This document shows positions 12,106 to 23,714 of a stretch of DNA of 64,000 nt, one piece after another. Under the pieces are notes generated by a model. The model searched no databases. It was not told the origin of the DNA and was given only the letters and a program-made list of their open reading frames with translations. The stretch is from Hofstenia miamia (taxonomy: Eukaryota > Xenacoelomorpha > Acoela): contig SCFE01000054.1 in assembly GCA_004352715.1 (NCBI GenBank), positions 895,374 through 959,373 of the forward strand, in the 5' to 3' direction. The translations under genes and the position numbers were made by a program. Numbering within the stretch: the first letter of the stretch is position 1; each line of letters begins with the position of its first letter.

Positions 12106-13373
12106 TTTGATACATTGTTTTCATGGCTCATAACTCTTTTTACATTGTCTTCTCAATCAGTTTCCATCAACAATAAATAGTTTGATACATTGTTTTCATG
12201 GCTCATAACTCTTTTTACATTGTCTTCTCAATCAGTTTCCATCAACAATAAATAGTTTGATACATTGTTTTCATGGCTCATAACTCTTTTTACATTGTCT
12301 TCTCAATCAGTTTCCATCAACAATAAATAGTTTGATACATTGTTTTCATGGCTCATAACTCTTTTTACATTGTCTTCTCAATCAGTTTCCATCAACAATA
12401 AATAGTTTGATACATTGTTTTCATGGCTCATAACTCTTTTTACATTGTCTTCTCAATCAGTTTCCATCAACAATAAATAGTTTGATACATTGTTTTCATG
12501 GCTCATAACTCTTTTTACATTGTCTTCTCAATCAGTTTCCATCAACAATAAATAGTTTGATACATTGTTTTCATGGCTCATAACTCTTTTTACATTGTCT
12601 TCTCAATCAGTTTCCATCAACAATAAATAGTTTGATACATTGTTTTCATGGCTCATAACTCTTTTTACATTGTCTTCTCAATCAGTTTCCATCAACAATA
12701 AATAGTTTGATACATTGTTTTCATGGCTCATAACTCTTTTTACATTGTCTTCTCAATCAGTTTCCATCAACAATAAATAGTTTGATACATTGTTTTCATG
12801 GCTCATAACTCTTTTTACATTGTCTTCTCAATCAGTTTCCATCAACAATAAATAGTTTGATACATTGTTTTCATGGCTCATAACTCTTTTTACATTGTCT
12901 TCTCAATCAGTTTCCATCAACAATAAATAGTTTGATACATTGTTTTCATGGCTCATAACTCTTTTTACATTGTCTTCTCAATCAGTTTCCATCAACAATA
13001 AATAGTTTGATACATTGTTTTCATGGCTCATAACTCTTTTTACATTGTCTTCTCAATCAGTTTCCATCAACAATAAATAGTTTGATACATTGTTTTCATG
13101 GCTCATAACTCTTTTTACATTGTCTTCTCAATCAGTTTCCATCAACAATAAATAGTTTGATACATTGTTTTCATGGCTCATAACTCTTTTTACATTGTCT
13201 TCTCAATCAGTTTCCATCAACAATAAATAGTTTGATACATTGTTTTCATGGCTCATAACTCTTTTTACATTGTCTTCTCAATCAGTTTCCATCAACAATA
13301 AATAGTTTGATACATTGTTTTCATGGCTCATAACTCTTTTTACATTGTCTTCTCAATCAGTTTCCATCAACAA
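12106..13373. repeat. Perfect 75-bp satellite, 16 full copies plus one partial
   Basis: The 75-base unit starts TTTGATACATTGTTTTCATG and ends CATCAACAATAAATAG. It repeats at exact 75-bp spacing from 12106 to 13305. A 68-base partial copy at 13306-13373 is then joined to unique sequence. By eye all copies are identical. Each contains a 17-codon open frame from ATG that is closed by TAA. I treat this as chance, since the array otherwise looks like satellite DNA. Confidence 0.97.
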
Positions 13374-14068
13374 CTGCATAATTTTGATAGGAAGAATAAG
13401 CGCATAAAGTCAAAGGAAGATATTATTGTTTCACAATACATTAATTTGAATGCAAATAAGCTGCATAAGTATGATTATTGCATATTTCTTGTTAGCTTTA
13501 ATTGCGTATACATTACCTACCCTTGATATCCCCTTGCATGCTGTCGGTATAACAAATACAAGCTTTTTTACACTGATGTTTAACAAAATGAATACACACA
13601 AAAATTTATTTAGTATTAGTGATGTGGAAAAAGCTAAGACACCTTATAGTATTCCTGTTATTTAATCAATTAAACAGTCAGTAGGGTTATAGTCTTCCGC
13701 AAAATCAAAATTCCTACCAATTACCATTTTTCTTGGAATTCAAATTAGCAAAAGCAGAATTTAAAATGCCTCCGCATAGCAATACGACTCTGGATTACCT
13801 AACGTTTCTTGTGACACTTTCTGCAGAATTCTGAATAACATAGGTAAAAGTATTAAAGTCAAATCAAAGCCTGCCTAAATGGGGTTTTCAAAAGTTGAAC
13901 ACATAACTAACATAATTGTAATGATAATTGGTCCAGAGTTGATCACAGAGGCAGATATTACATTTTAAGTTCATATTGTGACCAAAACGAGGAGAATAAA
14001 TTTTTTATTTTCAGAGATTTTTTACACTAAATTGTTTCCAAATATTTTTAACCAACAGATTCAAATAG

Positions 14069-14666
14069 AAACTCATTTTCATGCTCGAGGTTTACCATGG
14101 ACCTCAGTGTTGGAATCTCAACTCTTTCTTCTCAACTAAAATTGATCGTCTTTTACACCAGGCTCTTCGCTGGATCTACTCTTCAAATAAACCTTTCCTT
14201 CATATTTTAAAAGCAAGGCTTTTGCCTATCTCGCTGTATCTTAAATTCCTTGACCTGATCTTTCTCAATAAACTACTATTCGGCTTCTATGATTTCGATG
14301 TATTTGAATTCTAAAAATTCTCTCCCGCTATCAGTGGTTTACGATCCTCGTCTAAAGTTCGTTTTCGTTTACCTCGCATTCACAGAGCTACCTGTGCCAA
14401 TAACATTTTCTATCGTGTAATCCAACCAGCTAATTTCATAATTTCTAATCTTGAAATCGATTTGTGGTCGTCTACTAGTCTTTTCAAACAACGAATCCTC
14501 TTGTTTATTCTGTCTGCTATCTCTGAATTCGCTTTTATCTAAATACAACTTATTTCCTTTCTACAATTGCTCGTATTTAGCTTTCACTGTTTATTCTCTT
14601 GTCGTATTTTGTTTGTAAATATGTTTTTTTACTTTTGTATACACCATTAATTTCGGTTAAATTGAC

Positions 14667-14707
<41 letters not shown>
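14069..14707 (+). mobile_element. 5'-truncated LINE: ORF2 C-terminus, 3' UTR and (ATT)n tail
   Basis: The plus strand encodes an ORF2-like C-terminal region: KIDRLLHQALRWIY and LLPISLYLKFLDLIF in 14081-14314. After one in-frame TAA the same frame continues to about 14542 with RSSSKVRFRLPRIHRA and NNIFYRV. That matches the R-x-R...N-x-F...R pattern near the end of many I/Jockey/CR1-type ORF2 proteins. A 3' UTR and an (ATT)n run (14666-14707) follow, typical of LINEs ending in simple repeats. Reverse transcriptase and endonuclease are missing, as expected for 5' truncation on insertion. Confidence 0.75.
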
Positions 14708-14708
<1 letters not shown>

Positions 14709-14914
14709 AGCATGCACAGTTGACGAAATTGAATTGGAGTTAGTGATATAGAAGATATATAGGTTGATTGGCATATATCTTCTCAAATAGCTTGTCAAAC
14801 AAAAGAAGTACATTTAAAAGTAGAATGTCCTCAAGTTGATACATTACGGCACTGAAAATATTTTTCTATATTTTTATAAAATACAACACACTATATTAGA
14901 AAATATAAAGTTAG

Positions 14915-17900
14915 CTAGTAAATTTGCATAATGTACCTGGGTGTCCGGCGTGGAGATGGCGAATAAGAATGGCGGAGGTAGGTGTCACTTCGTCGCTGGG
15001 ACTTCAGTAATCGTGTAGCTGCGGGCGACAATGAGTTAGGAGAAGTCAATTGTGAACGGATATGGGAAACTGCTTTATGCTTTTTCAAACGGTGCTGTTG
15101 TGCAGCCTTTTCTGCCAACTGGAGTCCGAGTCTATCGCGCAAAGGAACATCAGGTATCTAAACCAATGTTACAAATATTATAAATTATTTTTTTAAATTA
15201 AACTCAACAATAAACATTCATTTATTACTCAAATTTATACTTAATTAGACTGCTGGAGCAAATTGAATTACTTTTAGCAAGCTTAATATTTATTTATATA
15301 CTATTAACTAAATCCAGACACTAACATTAACTTCTCGTATCTCTAACAATGTCAACCTATAATATTTTTTAGTAATGAGATATTCCAAAAACTAAAATAA
15401 TTAAAAAACAAAAAAAAATACAATAACTCCTTAATGATATTCCATTAATACGACATAGCATTCGTACAAAAATGGCGAGAAAGCAATTTTTATAACCACC
15501 AACAACCCTAATTTAGTGATTGGCATTAGGCCAAGCTATCATTAATAATTAAGGGGTACCATACTGTAATATCTAAAATTATCCTGCGGCTGTTGATCTT
15601 GGCACTAGGCACCATTTACTGTGGGAATTTGACACAGCCTTAATAGGCAGTAACACTAACTCAATTTAGTGCAATGTACACACTTTCAGGTTCTTATTCA
15701 ACGTCATGCCAGCATTTAGATTTGTGCAAAAGATTTTATTAGGAACTTTGAGAACAAAATTTTATGAATACGTGAGGTGCAGAACATTATATAAAGCAAA
15801 TGGTAAATAAAAATGGAACTTACCTTAAAAGTAGGAGTGGATTTCGGTTCATCAATATGAGCTGGGGTTCCCTCAACAACACCCCAGGTCATCAACGGGG
15901 AGTCACTGACACCTAAAATAATCGAATTATCGCCTAAAAATATTGATCGAAGTTTTAGCTAAAAACAAATTAATATTAAGCCTGAGAAATGCTGCATTAA
16001 AATGGACATATCTAATTTAATAGATCTATTATAACTACGCACAACCATATCACATAAGAATTTGAATTTATGACATTGCGTACAAATTCAGTATGATTAC
16101 CTAACGGAGATATTTGAAATGGTTAAGTATTGGTACTTGGTGATTTATAAATATTTTATTATAATATCGATAAAACATTCTATTTTAAACTTGAAAAACA
16201 TGTAAAAAAAATGCTATACATAATGCTAAAATATAATTCAATGGATCACCATCTAGAATAAACGTACTTAAGATCAATGTGAAACCATTTGTTAAGTTTT
16301 TGGCCGTTGGCAAGGAATCATACGCTCAAGGCGCGCTAAACGATTGAATTTTGTGTATAATAACTCACTGAAACATTGGCCGCGGAAGGAATTTTGGTTA
16401 GGAAAGGGGCAAGCTGTGCACCCAATATACTAACTAACTAAGGGAGGTTTTCTCTGAAATGGTTATTTCCGCAGCGCCTGCACCGAAATATAAATTTATT
16501 ACATTACTGATAGTTACATCAGTTAAATTTTTAAATAATTGGTTTTCATAGCATAATATGCTATTCGAAATGAAAATCTCTACCAGGCATGGGGGAAGGC
16601 GTTGCCACAAACTGATATCCTCGTTTATTAGGAGTTTCAACGAGTTCCTTTCCATCAGCACCGACCTTTCCTTTTTTCATCAACATCGTTTGTTCTGCTA
16701 TCAGCTTTAATTTCTCTCTCTCCTTATTATAATTAAATGGGTGTGCAGGAAAGCGCGTATTTTTATGACAAACTTCCATTGTTTTTCTAGACTTTGGAGC
16801 AACATCTTCAACACCTAAGAAAGATACCTGCACAAAAATAACTTCACAAATAATACAAGTCTAAAATCTAACTACTCACAAGATTGAACCACAATACATC
16901 GTCAACAGGAATATAGGTTAACACAATAATACATTTTACTAAAAAACTTGAAAATTACCATCAACGTCAAACATTAAAGCGTTTTTAACAACAAATTTCC
17001 AAGTTTCAGGTTGTGACTTTTTATCGCTACTGCTTTGTTCTAAAGCTAACATTTCAGACTTGGCGCCAGCTTCATACATCCAAGCGTATTTCTGACGATG
17101 GCGTTTCTCAACCAAAGCAGCAATTTCTGTAAATGATGCATTGTCTTCACTGGTGTTTTGCGATAGAAATTTCGTCAAATTTGGCAACTCATCTTCTAAA
17201 ATCAGAGAGTAAACAATGGTACCATTGCAGTTAAGAATAAGGGGAAAATAAATATTTACATTTGTAAACATCCCAATTGCAAGAGGGATTGGGTGTCAAA
17301 AGAGAATATATGAATGAAAATGTTTTACAAGCGTTAATAAAAGTAAGTACAAAATTAGATGCACAATACCATTATGGTCTTTAGGAGGGGATGGATTTCG
17401 CCCATTGGAGAACTTAGGCGATTGAATAAGACTTTCTAAGGGAGTCTCGAAGGTGGAGGGCGTCTCAACTAAAATTAATAACCAATAAAATCAATAAATT
17501 ATTTAGAATTTCACTATAGTCAGCTATATACTGGAAATACAAAACAGAGCAATATTTGAAATAAGAGTCAAGTATATGTCTAAACAGGTCTAGATAAATA
17601 ATTATTGTGAAACAAAATGCCAATATTTCATTTCAGACGAAGTAAAGAACTATTAAGAGCAACGTAAAATATAAACATGTAAGGAATTTTCATATTCTTA
17701 ACACAGATGTATTGTTTTTGCTAAATTGTGTATGTGATGAAAAAATTACTGTACACACTATGCAGCTAACAGTAGCCTCCGCAAGGGAAAATCGACAGGG
17801 GCGATACAGAGGGAGGCCGGGCCTCTCTAAAATAAGAATAGTTCGATAAAGTGGTGCAAAAAATTACAAACCAAATTCTTTTGTACCCAATAGGGTGCAT

Positions 17901-18807
17901 CAAATTTTTGTATTCAAATTCAATAATAAGGGCAGACTTCGCCAACATGCACCTTCTGCAAAATTACAAGAAACACCCAACACAATTTTTCATAATTTTA
18001 AAAATTCATTGATTTTAGCAAGTTTTTCGCATTTTAGGATGTTTTAAAATATTTAACAAAATTTGACGAGTACACGGCACACACATTCATAATTTTATGT
18101 CAACATTTTATACTTTACTTCATCCTATATGATTAAAAATGCACTAAAAATGTCTCATTTGTAGTGCATTAATGAAATCCTATAATTTGAAATACATAAT
18201 GTATTCAATTTAGTGGATATTTTCGTGAAAAATATTACACAAGACTACCGTTGTTTACGCAAAATTTAGAATGTAAAAAATTAAAAATTCAAGTTTTTAT
18301 GCATTTTTATTGGGCCTCCTCTAAAATATATTTCTGTATCCGCCAATGCAAATCAGCACTAGCTTTGGTTTCTAAGATATCTTGTGCTATAAAGTTTATA
18401 TTCTTGCTTTAAACAATTGGAGATGTCGGTTTTTACATTTTTTTGAAGTTTGAGTTAGCATGTCCACTATTTTAACACAAAATATAGAGAGAAATAAATA
18501 TAATGCACAATATAAGGTACATAAAATATATAACAGACTCACATTGTTGCAGCGACTTTGTAAGATATGCGCGACCGTATTTACTTATTAAATGACGAAG
18601 TTTGGCAACGTCATTAGTTTCCAATGCTTCTATATAATCTTGCTGACTTTTTAGTTCAGTAAGATCAGGAAAAAAATCACGTTCAATAATATTTTCTATC
18701 ATCTAAATTGTGATAAGTAAATTAAATCATTAAAAAGTAATTACCTCCACATAGTCTTGCTCTTCCAAAATTTTATGGGAACGCTTTTTATCTGATTGTG
18801 ATTCCAT
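14915..18807 (-). CDS. ESS2: ESS-2 / DGCR14 splicing-associated nuclear protein, 7 exons
   Basis: This is the homologue of ESS-2 (DGCR14/Es2), a nuclear protein linked to spliceosomal complexes and splice-site choice. Exons in transcript order are 18745-18807, 18543-18702, 17370-17468, 16959-17195, 16584-16814, 15824-15912 and 14915-15157. All borders are GT...AG and all phases agree, giving about 373 residues. Family marks in order are LEEQDYVE, then IIERDFFPDL (residues about 15-35), TFETP, LTKFLSQNTSEDNASF, a RHRQKYAWMYEA helix, ETWKF..KNALMF, GYQFVATPSPMPG, SPLMTWGVVEGTP, and a basic C-terminal region with YSPSPRRTPR. The start is the only methionine ahead of LEEQDYVE. It is about 100 residues shorter than the human protein. 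The frame closes seven codons past a possible donor (CCCAG|GTACAT), so a further 3' exon cannot be excluded. Intron 2 carries a hAT-type MITE. Confidence 0.95.
17796..18348. mobile_element. hAT-like MITE in ESS2 intron 2
   Basis: The left end CAGGGGCGATACAGAGGGAG faces a right end whose reverse complement is CATTGGCGGATACAG. Both have a nearby GGAGGCC/AGGCCTC block. Ends of the CAGGGGCGGATACAG type are common in hAT MITEs. I see no clean 8-bp target duplication, so it is old. It lies wholly inside the intron at 17469-18542. Confidence 0.5.
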
Positions 18808-21800
18808 CAATTTTCTAGTTACATTTAATAATACTCTAAAACAAATTAGTACTTACAAATGATTAAAGTATTTTTAAAAATGAACATTCTAGAAAAATAG
18901 CTTACACCCTTAAAAGCGAGCAAGGAAGTGGTAGGAATCACAAATTAGATAATTAAGATTGTCATAGACTTATTGCACTTGCTTTCAAAAACAAACAGGA
19001 GCCAGTCTCAAAATTGCTGGAAAATTTCAAAAGAGAACAGAAAAAGCAGTGAGCGTTCAGACCAGTCAATTGAATATAAAATTCTCTAGTATTGGATGCA
19101 TATTATTCAAAACTATACACACACTTTTCCACAAATAGAAACGGCTAGTTTTTCCTGAACAAAGTAAGAACTGATTATGAGAACGTGTCTATGCCTGATG
19201 AGTTACTATTTGAGTAGAATAGAAATACAATTGAAATCGGGAATTAAAAAATTAATACTTTGGACCACCTGTTTTTCAGATTTTTACCTGAAAGTTTTGG
19301 ATGTTATTTAATATATTCAATAAACTTATTAAGACAAGTTTCAATATTTACTATATTAAGTGTTTTCTTCACAAACTAGAATAGTATTCTGTGCACAAAG
19401 TTAAAATTTGGATTAGCAATAGTTGTAGACTGTATTCAAATTATATTTACTTCATTTCAATAAAAACTGTTAAATGCTATAAACAATCAGCTCTATTCAC
19501 AGCTCCAACTTAAAATTACTCAAAGACCAATAACATTTTCCAGAATTTTAAATTTAAACAAAAGAAAATTCGGTTAATAATAATTATGAAAACTTTTAGT
19601 AGTATATTTTTTGTTATTACTTATTCTAAACTTTGGCGATCTTTTTCATGTTATTGATTTTTGTGCCGCATTCATTATTTTCCGCAAAGATTCGTTGAGC
19701 AATTCAATCTGTACAAAAGCCAAGACCATGTGGTATTTTGAGGGACTATGCATTAAAAATGACAATAATTTAGTACGGTATTAGAATCAATTAGTCTAAC
19801 TGTAGCCTAGGAAAAATTTTTATTTATATATCAACATTTATTTAAGAATTGAAATAATAATTTGAATTAAAACATAACATTGTTTTAATATCTCCATAAA
19901 ATGATGAATTTTTCATTCTATGTAAGCTCTTTACACAAAAATCAATCAATACAGGCTGAATTTTTTCGAAAATTTCCAGATTCCTTATAGCTATGACACA
20001 AGGAAATAAAACATTGTTTACCGAAAATAGATCTCTATTGAGATTATAAAGAAAGGTCAGCCAACAAAATACCTAAAATATATTGAAATATACAATTGAT
20101 CTCTATTAGACTGCTAAAGTATTTCCTAGCAAGAAAATGGCATTTTTTGATGACCTCTTACTATTTTAATAGATTGGAAAAACAATCGTAATCCAAAATA
20201 TCGTATATTCTTTGTCTATAATTTTATGGACACTATTTATGAATGCATTTCAACTTAATTATTTTTGCAAGAACTCGATCGAATTTTTTCAAATTTTTTA
20301 TAATTTCGAATTTACACTAGGAATGATCATTTGTAATGGGTACTGTGTATTTTCAATCAAATTTGGGTTCAAATATGATATCTCTTCCAAATTTTTTCAA
20401 TTGGAAAGTTCTGTTAGATTTCTAGTTGATGTAAATTCTGTTCAATGTAAATTCCTTTTGATGTAAATTCCTTAGTCGATGTAAACTCTGTAGACCCAAT
20501 GTATATATTGGGGTTGGTACATTAAATGAGTACCACATTGTTTAAAACGAATACAAAATATCTCAAAACGGTTACTGATTAAAAAGCAACTTGATGGGAC
20601 GTCAAATATTAGAAAGCTTTTAAGCAATTGTTTTAACTCAATTAACATAGAAATGAATTTTCGCTATTTAATAAATGTAGTATTATAGATTTTTTGGTCA
20701 ACAATATTCTGCAGGACTAACTACATAAAGCACACTGTCAAATAATCTGTGTCTAATTGCCATTCCATAAAATGATATTTTCCCAATTTAGGCCTTTGTT
20801 CCTCAGCAACAAATGTATCCATTTTGAGATATTTGGTATTAGTTTTGAGAAATGGGATTTCCATTTAAATTACCAACCATTTAGCATGAATGAAGTATAC
20901 ATATCAATTATATTACAGGGACATGAAAATTTAATTTTTAGCAGTTGTTTATTGAGTTGTAATCTATTCTAAATGATAAAATATTATACCTGATTTTATA
21001 AAACAACTCAGGTAGATATTTTAATTTAATATGAGAAAATTTTGTTCATATTGTCTTAAATATTTCCTATGGCGATCTCAAGGTTCTCCGCGTCCGTTTC
21101 AAGATTTCTTATGTTGATAAAAACTACCAACCATATATTGGAGGATACAGTGATGTCAATTAGACACGAATATTTAAATGGTTAGTTCGATGTTAACTAA
21201 AGTGTATTAAAAGTTAAACTTGCGATTTTTTTATTGATAAATTTTAAATTATAGATATAAAGCTGAATTTTTGATATATTATTTGCAAAAGTCTTTGTTA
21301 AATGTACATAAATTTGAACGAAGTTTATGCCGAATAGTACAAACATTTCGGGTAATAGTTGCAAAAAAATTGATGCTAACTTTATAAATAATTTTTCATT
21401 AAAATTAAATGCAAATAAAAAGAGTATATGGTCGTTTTTTATCTTATCATGAAAGTTTCTATTCTTTAAGAATAGAATGGAAAATAACAATCAGAAGAAT
21501 TCTCTTAGATTAAGTGGTACCAAGCTACTTACTGAAACGGAACTTCATACCTCCACATTTTTCTCAGATCGACCATATTTCTTTCTAAAATCTTATTAAA
21601 AATCTTAAGTTTGTTGTCACAAACGAAAATTTATCAGATCTGATTTTTTAAGCTTGCTTAAATAGGTACTCTATTTAAGAGCTAATTGCCTTTTGGAGAA
21701 TCCCTCTGATGCAGTGGTAATAATTATTTATATTCTTTTTACTTTTGCGCATCAGAAAAATACATTCTATTCTATTCTCCGTGATTGAGAGAGGAAATAT

Positions 21801-23714
21801 CACAAAATCGCGCTGTAAAATTCTGTTGGTCATATCACGATGTTTCCAACAATCTGTAAAGAAGCGATAAGTTGAAGATTTGCAATACGCATTTTCTTTG
21901 AATATCCAATATTAAAGTTACTTTAGACTTCCATATTGGATATTCAGAAAAATGGGTAGAAAATACTGAAATGAATATCACATTATTCCCCTCTGAATTG
22001 TCTCAGTCTCCAAGACGGTTGGATTAACTCCGAATTCCGCTTGATCGTCGATAATTTGAAGTATCCATTATCGCTCCAGCATCACCATCACAGTTCCCAA
22101 CTTCTTAAAGCTCCGTATTGTTGTACTGATTACTGTGCGTTACTCCATCTTCATCTGTTGTGCTTGATTCCTCTTGGCCATATGGATTCAGATCTCTATT
22201 TGAAGCAGTACTTTCCTTGCCGTCATGAAAACGAATAGTAGCATAATTGATATTTGCTTTGACCAATACCTTTCCGAGATTATTTGGAGATATTTTCTGT
22301 AGACAAAATAATGATTTCAGTCAATCTCAATCTGTACATCCAGATATTTAACAATATGACTTTATTTATAGAGCTCTAGAGCTTCCATTTTTCTACAACG
22401 ATAAGAAAAAATTATTTTTTTATTCGAATAGTAAAACTGAAATTATTCGGATGATTATTAATTCAGCCTTAATTGCACAATCAAAATCAGCATTTTCATG
22501 AATTTGTGTAAATTGTAAACCCGAACTTAAATATATAATTACCACGCTGTAACTTCAGCATATTTCATCACTTCTTGTATCAAATAAATAACTTAACAAA
22601 CCAATGATCAATTCATCAGTTTAATTTTTGTGTTTTTTCAACTAATTAATCGAACTTACAGAACAGCAAACTCGAACTAAAAATCAATGTCTTGTGCCAG
22701 TTCGAACTAAAAAACAACCGCAGAAGTTAAAAACATATTTCGCTTGCAGATTTTGCTTTTCGTCCCATGCGCCTAAGTATCACACAATGACAGTAATACA
22801 TTCAGCAAAACATCAATCCCAAATAGTTTGTTTTTCCGGTTTGTATCACTTTTGTATGAGCGGACAATGTTTCGCACGCGGTAATAAACTTCTCCAAAAT
22901 TCACAGTGTTCTGTATCAAAAATTAAGAATATACATAGAAAATATTCAAACTAGATTTCAAAAATTTTTCTCAAATTCTATCTGAAAAAATAGACTTAAT
23001 CGATTTAATTCATTTTGCTAGCAATGAAACTTCAACACATTAATTTATTAACAAATCGGATTTATTGGTAGTAGGTAGGTAATCAATCAGTTTCAATTTC
23101 ATGATCATCTTTACACACGCAATATCAGATTGAATCTATTTACATGTTTGCAGCGCTGGGGAAAAACATGTTTAACACATTGGCTTATATCAACTTTATT
23201 TATCCTTGAATTTTTCTAGCGTGGTTTGAATTTTTTATAACGCTAACTTTTGTGTAAAATGAGCTATTAAAATCAATTTTTAACAGAAATTTCTTTAATT
23301 CCGACATTTATTATTAAACTAGTGAATATCATCACAAAATAGTTTTCTTCAAATATTTATTGGGAGATATGCTGTTGAACTTTTTAAACCGGGTAATTTT
23401 TGAATGTATTTCATTAAACATTTTTTTAAATATAGCGTTTACATGCTTTTCATTTCCCGTACATATGATGTAAATAGGAGATACAACTCAACAACGTAGA
23501 TTCGTTTATTTATTAGATAGCGTAGAACAGCAGGTATAAATGAGTTTTTTTTTGAGATTTCAGTACGCCCTTTTTCTATAGCTAGTGAGATCTATTTCAA
23601 CAGCATAATTAATCACACGCTGTTCGTTCGTACATTTCAAAATGTCAACCTATGGTTTAGGATAACGTACGCTAACTCTACTGTAAAATTCTTCTATATT
23701 TAAGATTATTTTAA
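18808..23714. other. Intergenic region between divergent ESS2 and NAE1
   Basis: This is 4.9 kb of AT-rich sequence between the 5' ends of two genes transcribed away from each other, so it should hold both promoters. I found no convincing exon, RNA gene or transposon terminus. Open frames of up to about 97 codons occur but show AT-driven composition and no family motif. A short degenerate tandem of GATGTAAATTCCT lies at about 20424-20490. Confidence 0.5.

Noticed and set aside
3464-13373. CRISPR-like array reading of the tandem repeats
   Set aside because: Units are directly abutting without unique spacers, and the genome is eukaryotic.
13323-13526. 67-codon frame leaving the last satellite copy
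   Set aside because: Starts in the satellite unit and runs by chance into unique AT-rich DNA.
21197-21490. 97-codon minus-strand frame in the ESS2-NAE1 interval
   Set aside because: Composition is Phe/Ile/Asn/Lys-rich as expected from AT-rich DNA; no motif.
22694-22954. 86-codon frame with several Cys and His
   Set aside because: Spacing does not fit a zinc finger; no splice context or conserved pattern.
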